A stretch of 64,000 bases of DNA. Origin: an uncultured Reyranella sp. (GTDB lineage: Bacteria; Pseudomonadota; Alphaproteobacteria; Reyranellales; Reyranellaceae). Made by a program: the position numbers and the translations under genes. The notes beneath the pieces are model-generated. The model saw only the letters and a program-made list of their open reading frames with translations. It searched no databases and was not told where the DNA came from. Positions 38,026 through 47,960 of the stretch are shown one piece after another; the stretch's first letter is position 1; every line of letters starts with the position of its first letter. Location of the stretch: the NCBI RefSeq assembly GCF_945957355.1, contig NZ_CAMFKM010000002.1, positions 310,001 through 374,000 of the forward strand. Direction: 5' to 3'.

Positions 38026-39627
38026 CTACTTCATCGTGATCGGCGAGAAGTCCTGGAACCAGTTCTGGGCCTGGATGAAGCCCGTGACCTTGGGTGACAG
38101 GGCGCGTGGCGCCACGTCATGCGTCACGAACAGGAACAGCGCGTCGTCGACGATCTTCTCGTGGACCTTCTTCAGCGCCTCGTCCTGCGCCTTCTGGTCG
38201 AAGGTCGTGCGCGCCTTCTCCAGCAGGGCGTCCATGCCCGGGTCCTGGTAGAAGCCCCAGTTGGTGCCGTTGGGCGCCACCAGCTTCGAATCGAGATGGC
38301 GGATGAAGGCGGTGAACGGGTCCTGGATGAAGTAACTGAAGTTCAGCGCGCTGGCGCCCTTGGCCTGATCCGACTTGGCGCCGGCCCGCCACAGGTTGAT
38401 CAGCGTGTTCCACTCGGCGACCTCGAATTCGATCTTGATGCCGACGTCCGCCAGGTTCTGCTGGATGTACTCGTTCATCGGCAGCGGCAGCATCTGGCCC
38501 GAGCCGGAGCTCGAGATCAGCACCTTCGCCGTCACCGGCTTGGCCTTGCTGAAGCCCGCCTCGGCCAGCAGCTTCTTCGCCGCCTCCGGATCGTACTTCA
38601 CGTCGAAGCTCGGATTGCCGAACCACTGGCTGCCCGGCGTGAGGAAGCCCTTGGCCGGGATCATCATGCCCTTCAGCAGCACCTTCAGCCCCTCGCGGTC
38701 GACGGCGAGGTTGGCCGCCTTGCGGACGCGGATGTCCTTCCACGGCGAGCCGTCGGCGAAGGAGAGGTGCCAGGTCCAGTTGTGAGGATAGGCGTTGCTG
38801 ATCAGCTTGAAGCCGGCCTTCTCCAGGCTGGGGATCGCGTCGGGCGAGGGCGCCTCGATCCAGTCGACCTGACCCGAACGCAGCGCCGCCGTGCGGGTCG
38901 CGGGCTCAGGGATCGGCAGCAGCACCATCTTGTCGAGCTTCGGTACGCGCGCCTTGTCCCAATAGTCCTTGTTCGGCGACAGCTCGGCGCGGGTCTGCGG
39001 CTGGAAGGCCGTCAGCTTCCACGGGCCGGTGCCCGACGGCGTCTGCGCGAACTTGTTCCAGTCCTTGCCGACCTTCTCCCACTGGGCCGGGCTCGACATC
39101 ATCACCCAGGAGATCTGGTAGGGCAGGAAGGCGTCGGGCGTCTTGGTCGTGATCTCGACCGTCCGGTCGTCGATCACCTTGTAGGAGGCGACGGCGGGAA
39201 TGCGCGAGCGGCCCTGCGCCGCCTGCTTGGGGTCGAACTGCGGCGCCTTCTCGTTCAGCAGCTTCTCGAGGTTCCAGACCACGGCGTCGGCCTTGAAGTC
39301 GCTGCCGTCGTGGAACTTCACGCCGTCGCGCAGGGTGAAGGTCCAGCGGGTCGGATCGGCCTCGTCGACCTTCCACGAGGTGGCGAGGCCCGGCACCAGC
39401 ACCGAGGCCTTGTCGGCCGAGGACAGGTCCCAATTGATCAGCCCGTCATAGAGCGTGTAGCCCATGAACCGCATGCCTTCGCCGCCCTGATCGGTCTGGC
39501 CGGTGGTCAGCGGAATGTCGGAGGCGGTCATGCCGATGCGCAGCGTGCCCTGCGCCAGAACCGGGGTCGCGGCCAGCGAGGCCAGCAGCGCGACGGTTCC
39601 CAGAACGGCTTTCTTGGCGAGAATCAT
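38026..39627 (-). CDS. Extracytoplasmic solute-binding protein, family 5, second copy without permeases
   Basis: This 533-residue periplasmic protein has a signal peptide (MILAKKAVLGTVALLASLAA, cut after LAQ). TFTLRDGVKFHDGSDFKADA is the family-5 signature, and the GMDALLEKARTTFD and ALFLFVTHDV segments near the end also match. It stands alone: no partner ATPase or permease is near, and the cassette B genes are of a different class. It is divergent from katG. The ligand may be a peptide or opine-like compound. Confidence 0.9.
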   Translation of the reverse strand: MILAKKAVLGTVALLASLAATPVLAQGTLRIGMTASDIPLTTGQTDQGGEGMRFMGYTLYDGLINWDLSSADKASVLVPGLATSWKVDEADPTRWTFTLRDGVKFHDGSDFKADAVVWNLEKLLNEKAPQFDPKQAAQGRSRIPAVASYKVIDDRTVEITTKTPDAFLPYQISWVMMSSPAQWEKVGKDWNKFAQTPSGTGPWKLTAFQPQTRAELSPNKDYWDKARVPKLDKMVLLPIPEPATRTAALRSGQVDWIEAPSPDAIPSLEKAGFKLISNAYPHNWTWHLSFADGSPWKDIRVRKAANLAVDREGLKVLLKGMMIPAKGFLTPGSQWFGNPSFDVKYDPEAAKKLLAEAGFSKAKPVTAKVLISSSGSGQMLPLPMNEYIQQNLADVGIKIEFEVAEWNTLINLWRAGAKSDQAKGASALNFSYFIQDPFTAFIRHLDSKLVAPNGTNWGFYQDPGMDALLEKARTTFDQKAQDEALKKVHEKIVDDALFLFVTHDVAPRALSPKVTGFIQAQNWFQDFSPITMK

Positions 39628-39753
39628 GACGAAGGTCCCTGTCTTCCTTGTGGTCGTTGCCGCCGCAGACGCGAGAACCATGCCAAAGGATAGGTGGCGC
39701 CCCCGTCCCACCCGTTCGAAACTCAAGTCCGTTCGACAAAGAACGTGACTTCT

Positions 39754-39774
39754 AATTTAGAATCGTTCTAAATT
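39754..39774. promoter_or_regulatory. Irr/Fur-type operator (ICE-box-like) upstream of katG
   Basis: A perfect palindrome, AATTTAGAA-TCG-TTCTAAATT, ends 33 bases before the katG ATG. The core TTTAGAA-N3-TTCTAAA agrees with what I recall of the iron-control-element consensus of the alphaproteobacterial Irr regulator, and is A+T rich against G+C-rich surroundings. The position suggests repression or activation of katG in response to haem or iron, or peroxide if a PerR-like protein binds. Confidence 0.7.
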
Positions 39775-39777
39775 TAG

Positions 39778-41991
<2,214 letters not shown>

Positions 41992-42011
41992 GCCGCGGTA
42001 CCTGAAAAGAG

Positions 42012-42047
42012 AAAGCCCGCCCGGTGAAAGCCGTGGCGGGCTTTTTG
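42012..42047 (+). terminator. Rho-independent terminator of katG
   Basis: AAAGCCCGCC pairs with GGCGGGCTTT around a short loop (CGG-TGAAAG-CCG inside) and is followed by a run of T. It starts about 20 bases after the katG stop. Confidence 0.9.
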
Positions 42048-42059
42048 CTTCAACAACGA

Positions 42060-42163
42060 CCTCACCCTGAGGAGCGCTTCGCAGGAGCGCGTCTCGAAGG
42101 GTGGGCACGAGCGCCACGCCTGTTGCCCATCCTTCGAGACGACGTGCTAGGCACGTCTCCTTG
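42060..42163. repeat. Dispersed palindromic repeat, third location
   Basis: It begins CCTCACCCTGAGGAGC with the inner arm GCGCTTCGCAGGAGCGC, then CGTCTCGAAGGGTGGG. The shared block that includes CACGCCTGTTGCCCATCC is followed by CCTTCGAGACGACG and the hairpin ACGTGCTAGGCACGT. It lies just after the katG terminator. Confidence 0.8.
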
Positions 42164-42433
42164 TATCAAGAGACGGCCGCGCCGACAGGGTTTTGAGAAG
42201 ATCCATTGTTTCCGCCCAAATTTCCTATTGGGTCGATCAAGCGAGCGGCGCGAAGCGATGTCGACAGATGTGCGGTCCGATTTATTGCTAATGACCAAGA
42301 GCCATCTGGATAAATCTAAATCTGGCTTATGATTTAGAGAAAGCACGGAACACTACTTTGTCTAGCTGCATGGCTTCTGCTGTACGACGATCTCAGCGAT
42401 TTCCCACCGACGTTCGAGGAACGGTGTATTCGC
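42164..42433. other. Gene-poor, relatively A+T-rich stretch
   Basis: I see no supported gene here. Base composition drops clearly against the neighbours (for example TAAATCTAAATCTGG near 42310), and there is no convincing codon bias or ribosome site. It could be a remnant of transferred DNA. Confidence 0.5.
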
Positions 42434-42541
42434 ATGGCTTTCGTTTTGATCGTGTCGGCGGCTATCGGCGCTATCGCGTTTTGGTTCGTCGACCGTCGAC
42501 TACGAGTCCGCAGCCTGCTTTCTGACGACGATATCCGCTGA
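42434..42541 (+). CDS. Possible 35-residue single-helix membrane peptide
   Basis: The frame reads MAFVLIVSAAIGAIAFWFVD and ends RSLLSDDDIR, a hydrophobic helix with a basic cytoplasmic flank and an acidic tail. That layout suits a small inner-membrane protein. An AGGA lies about 15 bases upstream, which is too far for a good site, and chance cannot be excluded. It stops two bases before the end of the convergent NTF2-like gene. Confidence 0.3.
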   Translation: MAFVLIVSAAIGAIAFWFVDRRLRVRSLLSDDDIR

Positions 42542-42543
42542 GG

Positions 42544-43005
42544 TTACGCCAACTGCGTCGCCTGACTCACCGCCAGCTCCCACCCGTCTTTCGCCGTCAC
42601 GTACACTGAGACCCAACGGACATCGTAGGTCTTCTGGTCGGCAACGTTCAGGATCGGGCTCGTGCCGGTGACGATCACGGTCGGGCCGGTGAAGACTCGG
42701 AAGACGAGGTCGGAGGCGGGGGCGGCTTCGATCATGGGCTCGCCGGCCATCGCGGCGGCGAGGCGGGCGTCCCTAGTTTCGAGTTTTCCGGTCTCGGTCG
42801 TGTGTGTGAAGCCGTCGGCGTAGAGTGCGCGCAGGGCGGCGAGGTCTTTGGCGCGTACGGCCTTCGCGAGTTTCGCGCGGAAGTCGGTGACTTCCTGGAT
42901 GAACTTCTTCGCTTCCGCCGAATCGGGCTGGCGCGGCGGATGGGCGAAGGCTTCGGAGGCAAGAGCGAGAAGCGGGAGTCCCGCGAGCAGGGTGCGTCTA
43001 CGCAT
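42544..43005 (-). CDS. Exported NTF2-like (DUF4440-type) protein
   Basis: This 153-residue protein has a leader, MRRRTLLAGLPLLALASEAF (Tat-like RRRTLLAG), followed by a cone-fold domain: VRAKDLAALRALYADGFTHT, then VSVYVTAKDGWELAVSQATQ. This is the SnoaL/DUF4440 pattern of small ligand-binding or isomerase-like proteins. It overlaps the end of cobT by eight bases on the same strand, so it is co-transcribed with it. A role in cobalamin synthesis is not indicated by the family. Confidence 0.75.
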   Translation of the reverse strand: MRRRTLLAGLPLLALASEAFAHPPRQPDSAEAKKFIQEVTDFRAKLAKAVRAKDLAALRALYADGFTHTTETGKLETRDARLAAAMAGEPMIEAAPASDLVFRVFTGPTVIVTGTSPILNVADQKTYDVRWVSVYVTAKDGWELAVSQATQLA

Positions 43006-44020
43006 CCTTCGAGGATACGCCGGCCTCCGCGAAGGTCGCCATGCCGTTGTGGCAGGCGGCGGCGGCCTTGAGCAGTGGCACGGCGAGCGCGGCGGCCGAG
43101 GCTTCGCCCAGGCGCATGTCGAGGTCGAACAGCGGGCGCAGGCCGAGTTCGGCGAGCAGGCGCGTGTGGCCGGGCTCGGCCGAGCGGTGCGCGACCAGGC
43201 AATGGTCGAGGGCGCGGCGGTCGACGGCGCGCAGCACCGCGGCGGCGGCGGTGCAGGCGAAGCCGTCGAGCAGCACCGGGATGCGGCCCATGCGGGCGGC
43301 CACGATGGCGCCGGTCAGGGCCGCGAATTCCTCGCCGCCGACCGCGGCCAGCAGTTCGAGCGGATCGCGGCGGGCGATCGCGTCCTTGTGGAAGGCCAGC
43401 GCCTCGTCGATCACCGCGACCTTGTGCGCCAGCGCCTTGCCGGAGACGCCGGTGCCGGGCCCGGCCCAGTCGGCGCCGCTGCCGCCAAAGAGTGCGGCGC
43501 AGAGCGTGGCGGCGGCCGTCGTATTGGCGATGCCCATTTCACCGAGGCACATCACGTCGATGCCGGGTTCGGCCGCCATCATGCCGTAGGCCATGGCGTT
43601 GGCCGCCCGCGTCTCGTCCATCGCCGGCCCTCGCGTGAAGTCGGCGGTGGGATGGTCGAGGTCGAGCTCGTAGATGCGCAGGTCGGCGTCGATCGCGGCG
43701 GCGAGCTGGTTGATGGCGGCGCCGCCGTTCAGGAAGTTCTTCACCATCTGCTGCGTGACTTCGGGCGGATAGGCCGAGACGCCGCGGGCGGCGACGCCAT
43801 GGGTGCCGGCGAAAACCGCGATGCGCGGCCGCTCGACCCGCGGCTGGGCGCGGCCCTGCCAGCAGGCCAGCCACTCCGCGATCTCCTCGAGCCGGCCGAG
43901 CGAGCCCGGCGGCTTGGTCAGTTCGGCCTGGCGGCGGACCACCTCGGTCTGGGCGGTGAGATCGGGTCCCGGCAGGTCGCGCAGGATCCGGCGCATTTCA
44001 TCGAAGGAGGCAGCCGACAT
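42998..44020 (-). CDS. cobT: Nicotinate-nucleotide-dimethylbenzimidazole phosphoribosyltransferase
   Basis: This 340-residue enzyme activates the lower ligand of cobalamin as alpha-ribazole phosphate (called CobU in Pseudomonas denitrificans). Family motifs are KPPGSLGRLEEIAEWLA near the N-terminus, FAGTHGVAARGVSAYP, and GEMGIANTTAAATLCAAL in the middle. The catalytic Glu is in DLDMRLGEASAA near the C-terminus. The start at 44020 is the first that fits the family length. It is divergent from cobS, with 54 bases between the start codons and no riboswitch visible there. Confidence 0.96.
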   Translation of the reverse strand: MSAASFDEMRRILRDLPGPDLTAQTEVVRRQAELTKPPGSLGRLEEIAEWLACWQGRAQPRVERPRIAVFAGTHGVAARGVSAYPPEVTQQMVKNFLNGGAAINQLAAAIDADLRIYELDLDHPTADFTRGPAMDETRAANAMAYGMMAAEPGIDVMCLGEMGIANTTAAATLCAALFGGSGADWAGPGTGVSGKALAHKVAVIDEALAFHKDAIARRDPLELLAAVGGEEFAALTGAIVAARMGRIPVLLDGFACTAAAAVLRAVDRRALDHCLVAHRSAEPGHTRLLAELGLRPLFDLDMRLGEASAAALAVPLLKAAAACHNGMATFAEAGVSSKDA

Positions 44021-44074
44021 TGTTTGTCCGGGGGCATTCTGGAAGGGGCCGGACCATCCTATATTCGGGGCACC

Positions 44075-44899
44075 ATGACCAGTCCCCACGAGCCCTCCTC
44101 TTCCTCCTTCGGCGGCGGCGCCCACCGCCCGGCGTCGTTCGACGAATGGCTGCAGGCCTTCAAGGAGCAGATGACGTTCTTCACCGGGCTGAAGCTCGAT
44201 GTCGGCCTGCCGCGCTGGCCACTGGCCGACGTCCTGCCGGTGCTGCCCTTCGTCGGCGCGGCGATCGGGCTGGCTTCCGGGCTGGTCTTCGCCATCGTGC
44301 GCGGCATCGCGGGGCCGGGCTGGCTGGCGGCCGTGCTGGCCGTCGGCGCCGCCGTGATCCTGACGCGCGCCCTGCACGAAGATGGATTGGCCGACACCGC
44401 CGACGGGCTGGGGCCGCATGCGCTGGAGCCGGCGCGGCGCCTCGAGATCATGCGCGACAGCCGCAACGGCACGTTCGGCGTGCTGGCGCTGGCGCTCACG
44501 GTGCTGATCAAGGTTGCCTGCCTCGCGCAGTTCGGCGCCGCCACCGGGCTGGTGGTGCTGATCTCGGCCCACGCGCTGTCGCGCGCCGTGCTCGCCTATC
44601 CGCTGCTGGCCTTCTCGCCCGTCCATGCCGACGGGCTGGGCGCGACCGTGGGCAAGCCGACCGACAACGATGTCTGGATCACCATCGGCATCGGCGCGGG
44701 GCTGGCGTTCCTGCTGATGCTCGGCAAGGGCCTGTTCGTCGCGATCCTGGCGCCGCTCGCCGTCCTCGCCTCCGCCTGGTTCGCCTCGCACTGGATCGCC
44801 AGGCGGCTCGGCGGCTACACCGGCGACACTTTGGGCGCCGTGCAGCAGAAGGCGGAGGTCGTCTTCCTCGTGGTGGCGGCGCTGTTCATCGGCGGCTAA
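44075..44899 (+). CDS. cobS: Adenosylcobinamide-GDP ribazoletransferase
   Basis: This 274-residue inner-membrane enzyme joins alpha-ribazole to adenosylcobinamide-GDP, the last step of cobalamin assembly (CobV in P. denitrificans). The signature HEDGLADTADGLG is near residue 108, after FTGLKLDVGLPRWP and several hydrophobic helices. A hydrophilic N-terminal extension rich in Ser precedes the domain. It opens a rightward unit with the phosphatase, methyltransferase and cobU genes. Confidence 0.95.
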   Translation: MTSPHEPSSSSFGGGAHRPASFDEWLQAFKEQMTFFTGLKLDVGLPRWPLADVLPVLPFVGAAIGLASGLVFAIVRGIAGPGWLAAVLAVGAAVILTRALHEDGLADTADGLGPHALEPARRLEIMRDSRNGTFGVLALALTVLIKVACLAQFGAATGLVVLISAHALSRAVLAYPLLAFSPVHADGLGATVGKPTDNDVWITIGIGAGLAFLLMLGKGLFVAILAPLAVLASAWFASHWIARRLGGYTGDTLGAVQQKAEVVFLVVAALFIGG

Positions 44900-44935
44900 G
44901 AAAGCCTCCGCGTAAGAGTCCAGCGGAGGAAGAGC

Positions 44936-45607
44936 ATGGCGACGGGCGCCAAGATCACGGGAGCGGTGACGCGGTGGTGGTGGGTGCGGCACGCGCCGGT
45001 GCCCAATCCGGAGCGCCGTTGCTACGGCCAGTCCGACATGGATTGCGACGTGAGCAACGAGGCGCTGTTCCGTCACCAGGCGAAGCTTCTGCCCAAGGGC
45101 GCGGTCTGGTACGCCTCCAACCTGCTGCGCGCACGCAAGACGGCCGAAACGCTCGCCAAGGCAGGGGCGGAGATGGACACGCTCAACATCGATCCCGACC
45201 TCGCCGAGCAGCATTTCGGCTCGTGGCAGGGACTGACCTATGTCGAGATCGCCGAGAACCACGCCAACAACCATCTGTTCTGGCTGGGGCCGCCGGAATT
45301 CCGGCCCGAGGGCGGCGAGAGCTTCGTCGACCTGCGCGAGCGCACGGTGCGCAGCATCGACCGGCTGACCGCCGAACACAAAGGCCGCGACATCGTGGCG
45401 ACGGCGCATGGCGGCACGATCCGCGCCGCGCTGGCGCATGCCTTCGACCTCCATCCCGAGGCGGCGGTGCGTTTCGAGATCGACAATGTCTCGATCACGC
45501 TCATCGAGCATTTCGAGCAGGCCGATCCCCAGCATGCCTGGCGCGTGGCCTTCGTGAACTACATGCCGCGCGAGATCGTGCTGGCCCATGCCGGCGGGCC
45601 TGCGTGA
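44936..45607 (+). CDS. Histidine phosphatase, probable alpha-ribazole phosphatase (CobC-like)
   Basis: This 223-residue phosphoglycerate-mutase-type phosphatase has catalytic RHA in WWWVRHAPVPNP. The Arg cluster is in SNLLRARKTAETL, Glu in AEQHFGSWQGLTY, and the second His in IVATAHGGTIRAALA. The placement directly after cobS points to removing the phosphate from alpha-ribazole-P or adenosylcobalamin-P. GGAGGAAGAGC lies just before the ATG. Its stop overlaps the next start (GTGA). Confidence 0.85.
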   Translation: MATGAKITGAVTRWWWVRHAPVPNPERRCYGQSDMDCDVSNEALFRHQAKLLPKGAVWYASNLLRARKTAETLAKAGAEMDTLNIDPDLAEQHFGSWQGLTYVEIAENHANNHLFWLGPPEFRPEGGESFVDLRERTVRSIDRLTAEHKGRDIVATAHGGTIRAALAHAFDLHPEAAVRFEIDNVSITLIEHFEQADPQHAWRVAFVNYMPREIVLAHAGGPA

Positions 45608-46458
45608 CGGCGGCCGCGAAGTCCACCGTCGAGCTGGCGGCCGAACAGGCGGCCCACTGGAACGGTGCGGGCGGGCAGAACTGGTTGAAGGCGCAGGCGC
45701 GGCTCGACCATCTGATGGCCGGGATCACCCGAGACGCGCTGGCGCTGGCGAACGCGCAGCCCGGTGAAAAGGCGATCGACGTGGGCTGCGGCCCCGGCAC
45801 CACGACGGCGGCGCTGGCGGCCTCGGTCGGACTCGCGGGTCACGTGCTGGGCGTCGACATTTCCCGGGTGCTGATCGACGCCGCCCTGACACGGCGGCTC
45901 TCCAACGCGACCTTCGTGGTGGCCGATGCCGGCGCGCATCCCTTCGAGCGGGCGTCCGCCGACCTGATCTTCTCGCGCTTCGGTGTCATGTTCTTCGCCG
46001 ATCCGGTCGCCGCCTTCACCAACCTACGGCGTGCCCTGAGGCCGTCGGGCCGGCTGGCCTTCGTCTGCTGGCGCAGCGCGCCGGAGAATCCCTGGAGCCT
46101 CGCGCCGGTGAAGGCGGCTGCGCCGTTTCTGACGCTGCCGCCACGGCCCGGTCCAGAGGATCCCGGCCAGTTCGCCTTCGGCGACCGTGCCCGGGTCGAG
46201 CGTATCCTGAAGGGGGCGGGCTTTACCGGCCTCGCGATCGAGCCGCTCGACGTCGAGATCTGGATGGGCCGCGACCCGGCCGATGTCGTGGTCAATGCCG
46301 GCCGCTTCGGCCCGCTGGCCCGGCCGCTGGCCGAGGCCGAGCCGGCGGCGGCCGCCCGGGCCAAGGCCGCCATCGTCGAGGCGCTGGCGCCGCACGCCAC
46401 GAAGGACGGCGTGTCGCTGCCGGGCGGCTGCTGGCTGGTGAGCGCCCGGCCCGGCTGA
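45604..46458 (+). CDS. SAM-dependent methyltransferase within the cobalamin cluster
   Basis: This 284-residue class I methyltransferase starts at a GTG (45604) overlapping the phosphatase stop. The SAM site is IDVGCGPGTTTAALAASVG near residue 60, with GVDISRVLIDAA after it and LIFSRFGVMFFADPVAAF as motif IV. It is not one of the recognised corrin-ring methylases (CbiE/T, CobA, CobM, CobJ), which have a different fold. The tight coupling to both neighbours is striking, yet its substrate cannot be assigned. It resembles UbiE/ArsM-like enzymes only in general. Confidence 0.85.
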   Translation: MTAAAKSTVELAAEQAAHWNGAGGQNWLKAQARLDHLMAGITRDALALANAQPGEKAIDVGCGPGTTTAALAASVGLAGHVLGVDISRVLIDAALTRRLSNATFVVADAGAHPFERASADLIFSRFGVMFFADPVAAFTNLRRALRPSGRLAFVCWRSAPENPWSLAPVKAAAPFLTLPPRPGPEDPGQFAFGDRARVERILKGAGFTGLAIEPLDVEIWMGRDPADVVVNAGRFGPLARPLAEAEPAAAARAKAAIVEALAPHATKDGVSLPGGCWLVSARPG

Positions 46459-47027
46459 TGGAACATATCTCGACCTTCCCGCTGCCGCCGGTGACGCTCG
46501 TCCTCGGCGGCGCGCGCTCGGGCAAGAGCACCCATGCCGAGCGCCTGGTGACGGGTACCCTGCATGGCGGGGCGCCACGGCCGGCGGTCTATATCGCCAC
46601 CGCCGAGCCGGGCGACGTCGAGATGGCGACCCGGATCATGGCCCACCGCACCCGCCGCGGCGCCGTCTGGACCACGATCGAGGAGCCGCTGAAGCTCGCC
46701 GAGGTGCTGGAGCAGGCGGCCAGCAGGGGCCAGCCGATGCTGGTCGACTGCCTCACCCTCTGGCTCTCGAACCTCATGCATGCCGGCGAGGACGTCGACC
46801 AGGCGACCGACGAGCTGGTGCGGTCACTCGATGATCACAACCAGCCGGTGGTGTTCGTGAGCAACGAAGTGGGCCTCGGCATCGTGCCCGAGACCCCGCT
46901 CGGCCGGACCTTCCGGGACGCGATGGGCCGGCTGAATATGCGCATTGCCGAGCGCGCCGACCGGGTGATCCTGATGGCAGCGGGCCTCCCCCTGACCATG
47001 AAGGACCGGCCGGCCCGGCCGCGCTGA
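46458..47027 (+). CDS. cobU: Bifunctional adenosylcobinamide kinase / guanylyltransferase
   Basis: This 189-residue enzyme (CobP in P. denitrificans) phosphorylates adenosylcobinamide and then transfers GMP. The P-loop GGARSGKSTHAERL is at residues ~17-30. RIMAHRTRRG contains the guanylylated His region, and VVFVSNEVGLGIVPETPLGR is diagnostic. Its ATG shares one base with the methyltransferase stop (TGATG). A few residues may be extra at the N-terminus. Confidence 0.96.
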   Translation: MEHISTFPLPPVTLVLGGARSGKSTHAERLVTGTLHGGAPRPAVYIATAEPGDVEMATRIMAHRTRRGAVWTTIEEPLKLAEVLEQAASRGQPMLVDCLTLWLSNLMHAGEDVDQATDELVRSLDDHNQPVVFVSNEVGLGIVPETPLGRTFRDAMGRLNMRIAERADRVILMAAGLPLTMKDRPARPR

Positions 47028-47122
47028 GGCTCCTCAACCCGGCGGCGAAACGTGGTATGGTTCGGCCGTTGTGACCATCCAGGCGCTCCCCGGCGTCGGT
47101 CGCCAGCCAAACGGAGCCATAA

Positions 47123-47809
47123 ATGAAGCTCGATCGCCGAACCGTCCTTTCGGGGGCTGCGGCCGCGTTCGCCGCGCCGTTCCTCGTGTCCCAGCCGGCC
47201 CGCGCCGATGCCAAGCGGCAGTCGCTGGTCGATTCCTGTCTCGCCACGGCCCGGAAAATCCTGGGCGGTCCCGACTTTCCCGATGCCGCCGGACAGATGG
47301 TCAATGCACGCGGCGTCCTGATCATTCCCGAACTCGTCCAGGGCGGGTTCATCTTCGGCGCCGCCGGCGGCCGCGGCGTGCTGTTGGGCCGGTCTTCGCC
47401 CAACAACTGGAGTTACCCGGCCTTCTACCTCATGGGCTCCGGCAGCGTCGGCCTGCAGGTTGGCGGCAAGGTCTCCGAGATCGTGTTCATCATCCGGACC
47501 GAGAAGGGTCTGCAGGCGGTCATCGACCACAAGTTCAAGTTCGGCGCGGAAGCGGGCGTGACCATGGTCGCGGTCGGCATCGGCCTGGAGGGCGCCTCGA
47601 CGGCGGCCGGCGGCGCCGACATCGTGGCCTTCGCCAACTCGCAGGGCCTGTTCGCCGGCGCCTCGATCGAGGGCTCCTACATCGACGCCGACAACGACTG
47701 GAACGCGCTCTACTACGGCGCCGGCGCGACCGCGAAGGGCGTCGTGCTGGATCGCCGCTACACCAATCCTGGCGCCGAACCGATCAGGCAGTATCTGTCG
47801 AAGTGGTAA
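47123..47809 (+). CDS. Tat-exported SYLF-domain (Ysc84/DUF500) lipid-binding-type protein
   Basis: This 228-residue protein has a classic twin-arginine leader, DRRTVLSGAAAAFAAPFLV, cleaved near ARA. The SYLF domain fills the rest: ARGVLIIPELVQGGFIFGAA, then GLQVGGKVSEIVFIIRTEKG and FANSQGLFAGASIEGSYIDA. SYLF proteins bind phosphoinositides in eukaryotes; bacterial members are periplasmic and of unclear role. GGAGCC lies just before the ATG. It is followed by a large palindromic repeat. Confidence 0.88.
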   Translation: MKLDRRTVLSGAAAAFAAPFLVSQPARADAKRQSLVDSCLATARKILGGPDFPDAAGQMVNARGVLIIPELVQGGFIFGAAGGRGVLLGRSSPNNWSYPAFYLMGSGSVGLQVGGKVSEIVFIIRTEKGLQAVIDHKFKFGAEAGVTMVAVGIGLEGASTAAGGADIVAFANSQGLFAGASIEGSYIDADNDWNALYYGAGATAKGVVLDRRYTNPGAEPIRQYLSKW

Positions 47810-47813
47810 CCCC

Positions 47814-47938
47814 GTCGTCTCGACCGTAGCCTCGCGCAGCGAGGCGGAGTGGAGAGACCTTCTCTCAACGAGTTGACGGCTTTTGGTGGAGAGAAGATCT
47901 CTCCACTCCGCGCCTTCGGCGCTCCGGTCGAGATGACG
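47814..47938. repeat. Large palindromic repeat between convergent genes
   Basis: GTCGTCTCGACCG at the left (47814-47826) pairs with CGGTCGAGATGAC at the right, with inner arms around GGAGTGGAGAGA and TCTCTCCACTCC and small side hairpins (CTCGCGCAGCGAG; GCGCCTTCGGCGC). It differs from the repeat family at 36391, 37859 and 42060. It sits between the SYLF gene and the CoA-transferase genes, so it may separate their transcripts. Confidence 0.8.
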
Positions 47939-47960
47939 GAGCTATTGTAGGGCTGGATCC

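Noticed and set aside
42024-42346. Short frames across the palindromic repeat after katG
   Set aside because: They read through the terminator and a dispersed repeat, and have no ribosome site or family pattern.
44021-44074. A cobalamin riboswitch between cobT and cobS
   Set aside because: Only 54 bases separate the start codons, too short for the riboswitch, and no B12-box-like sequence is visible.
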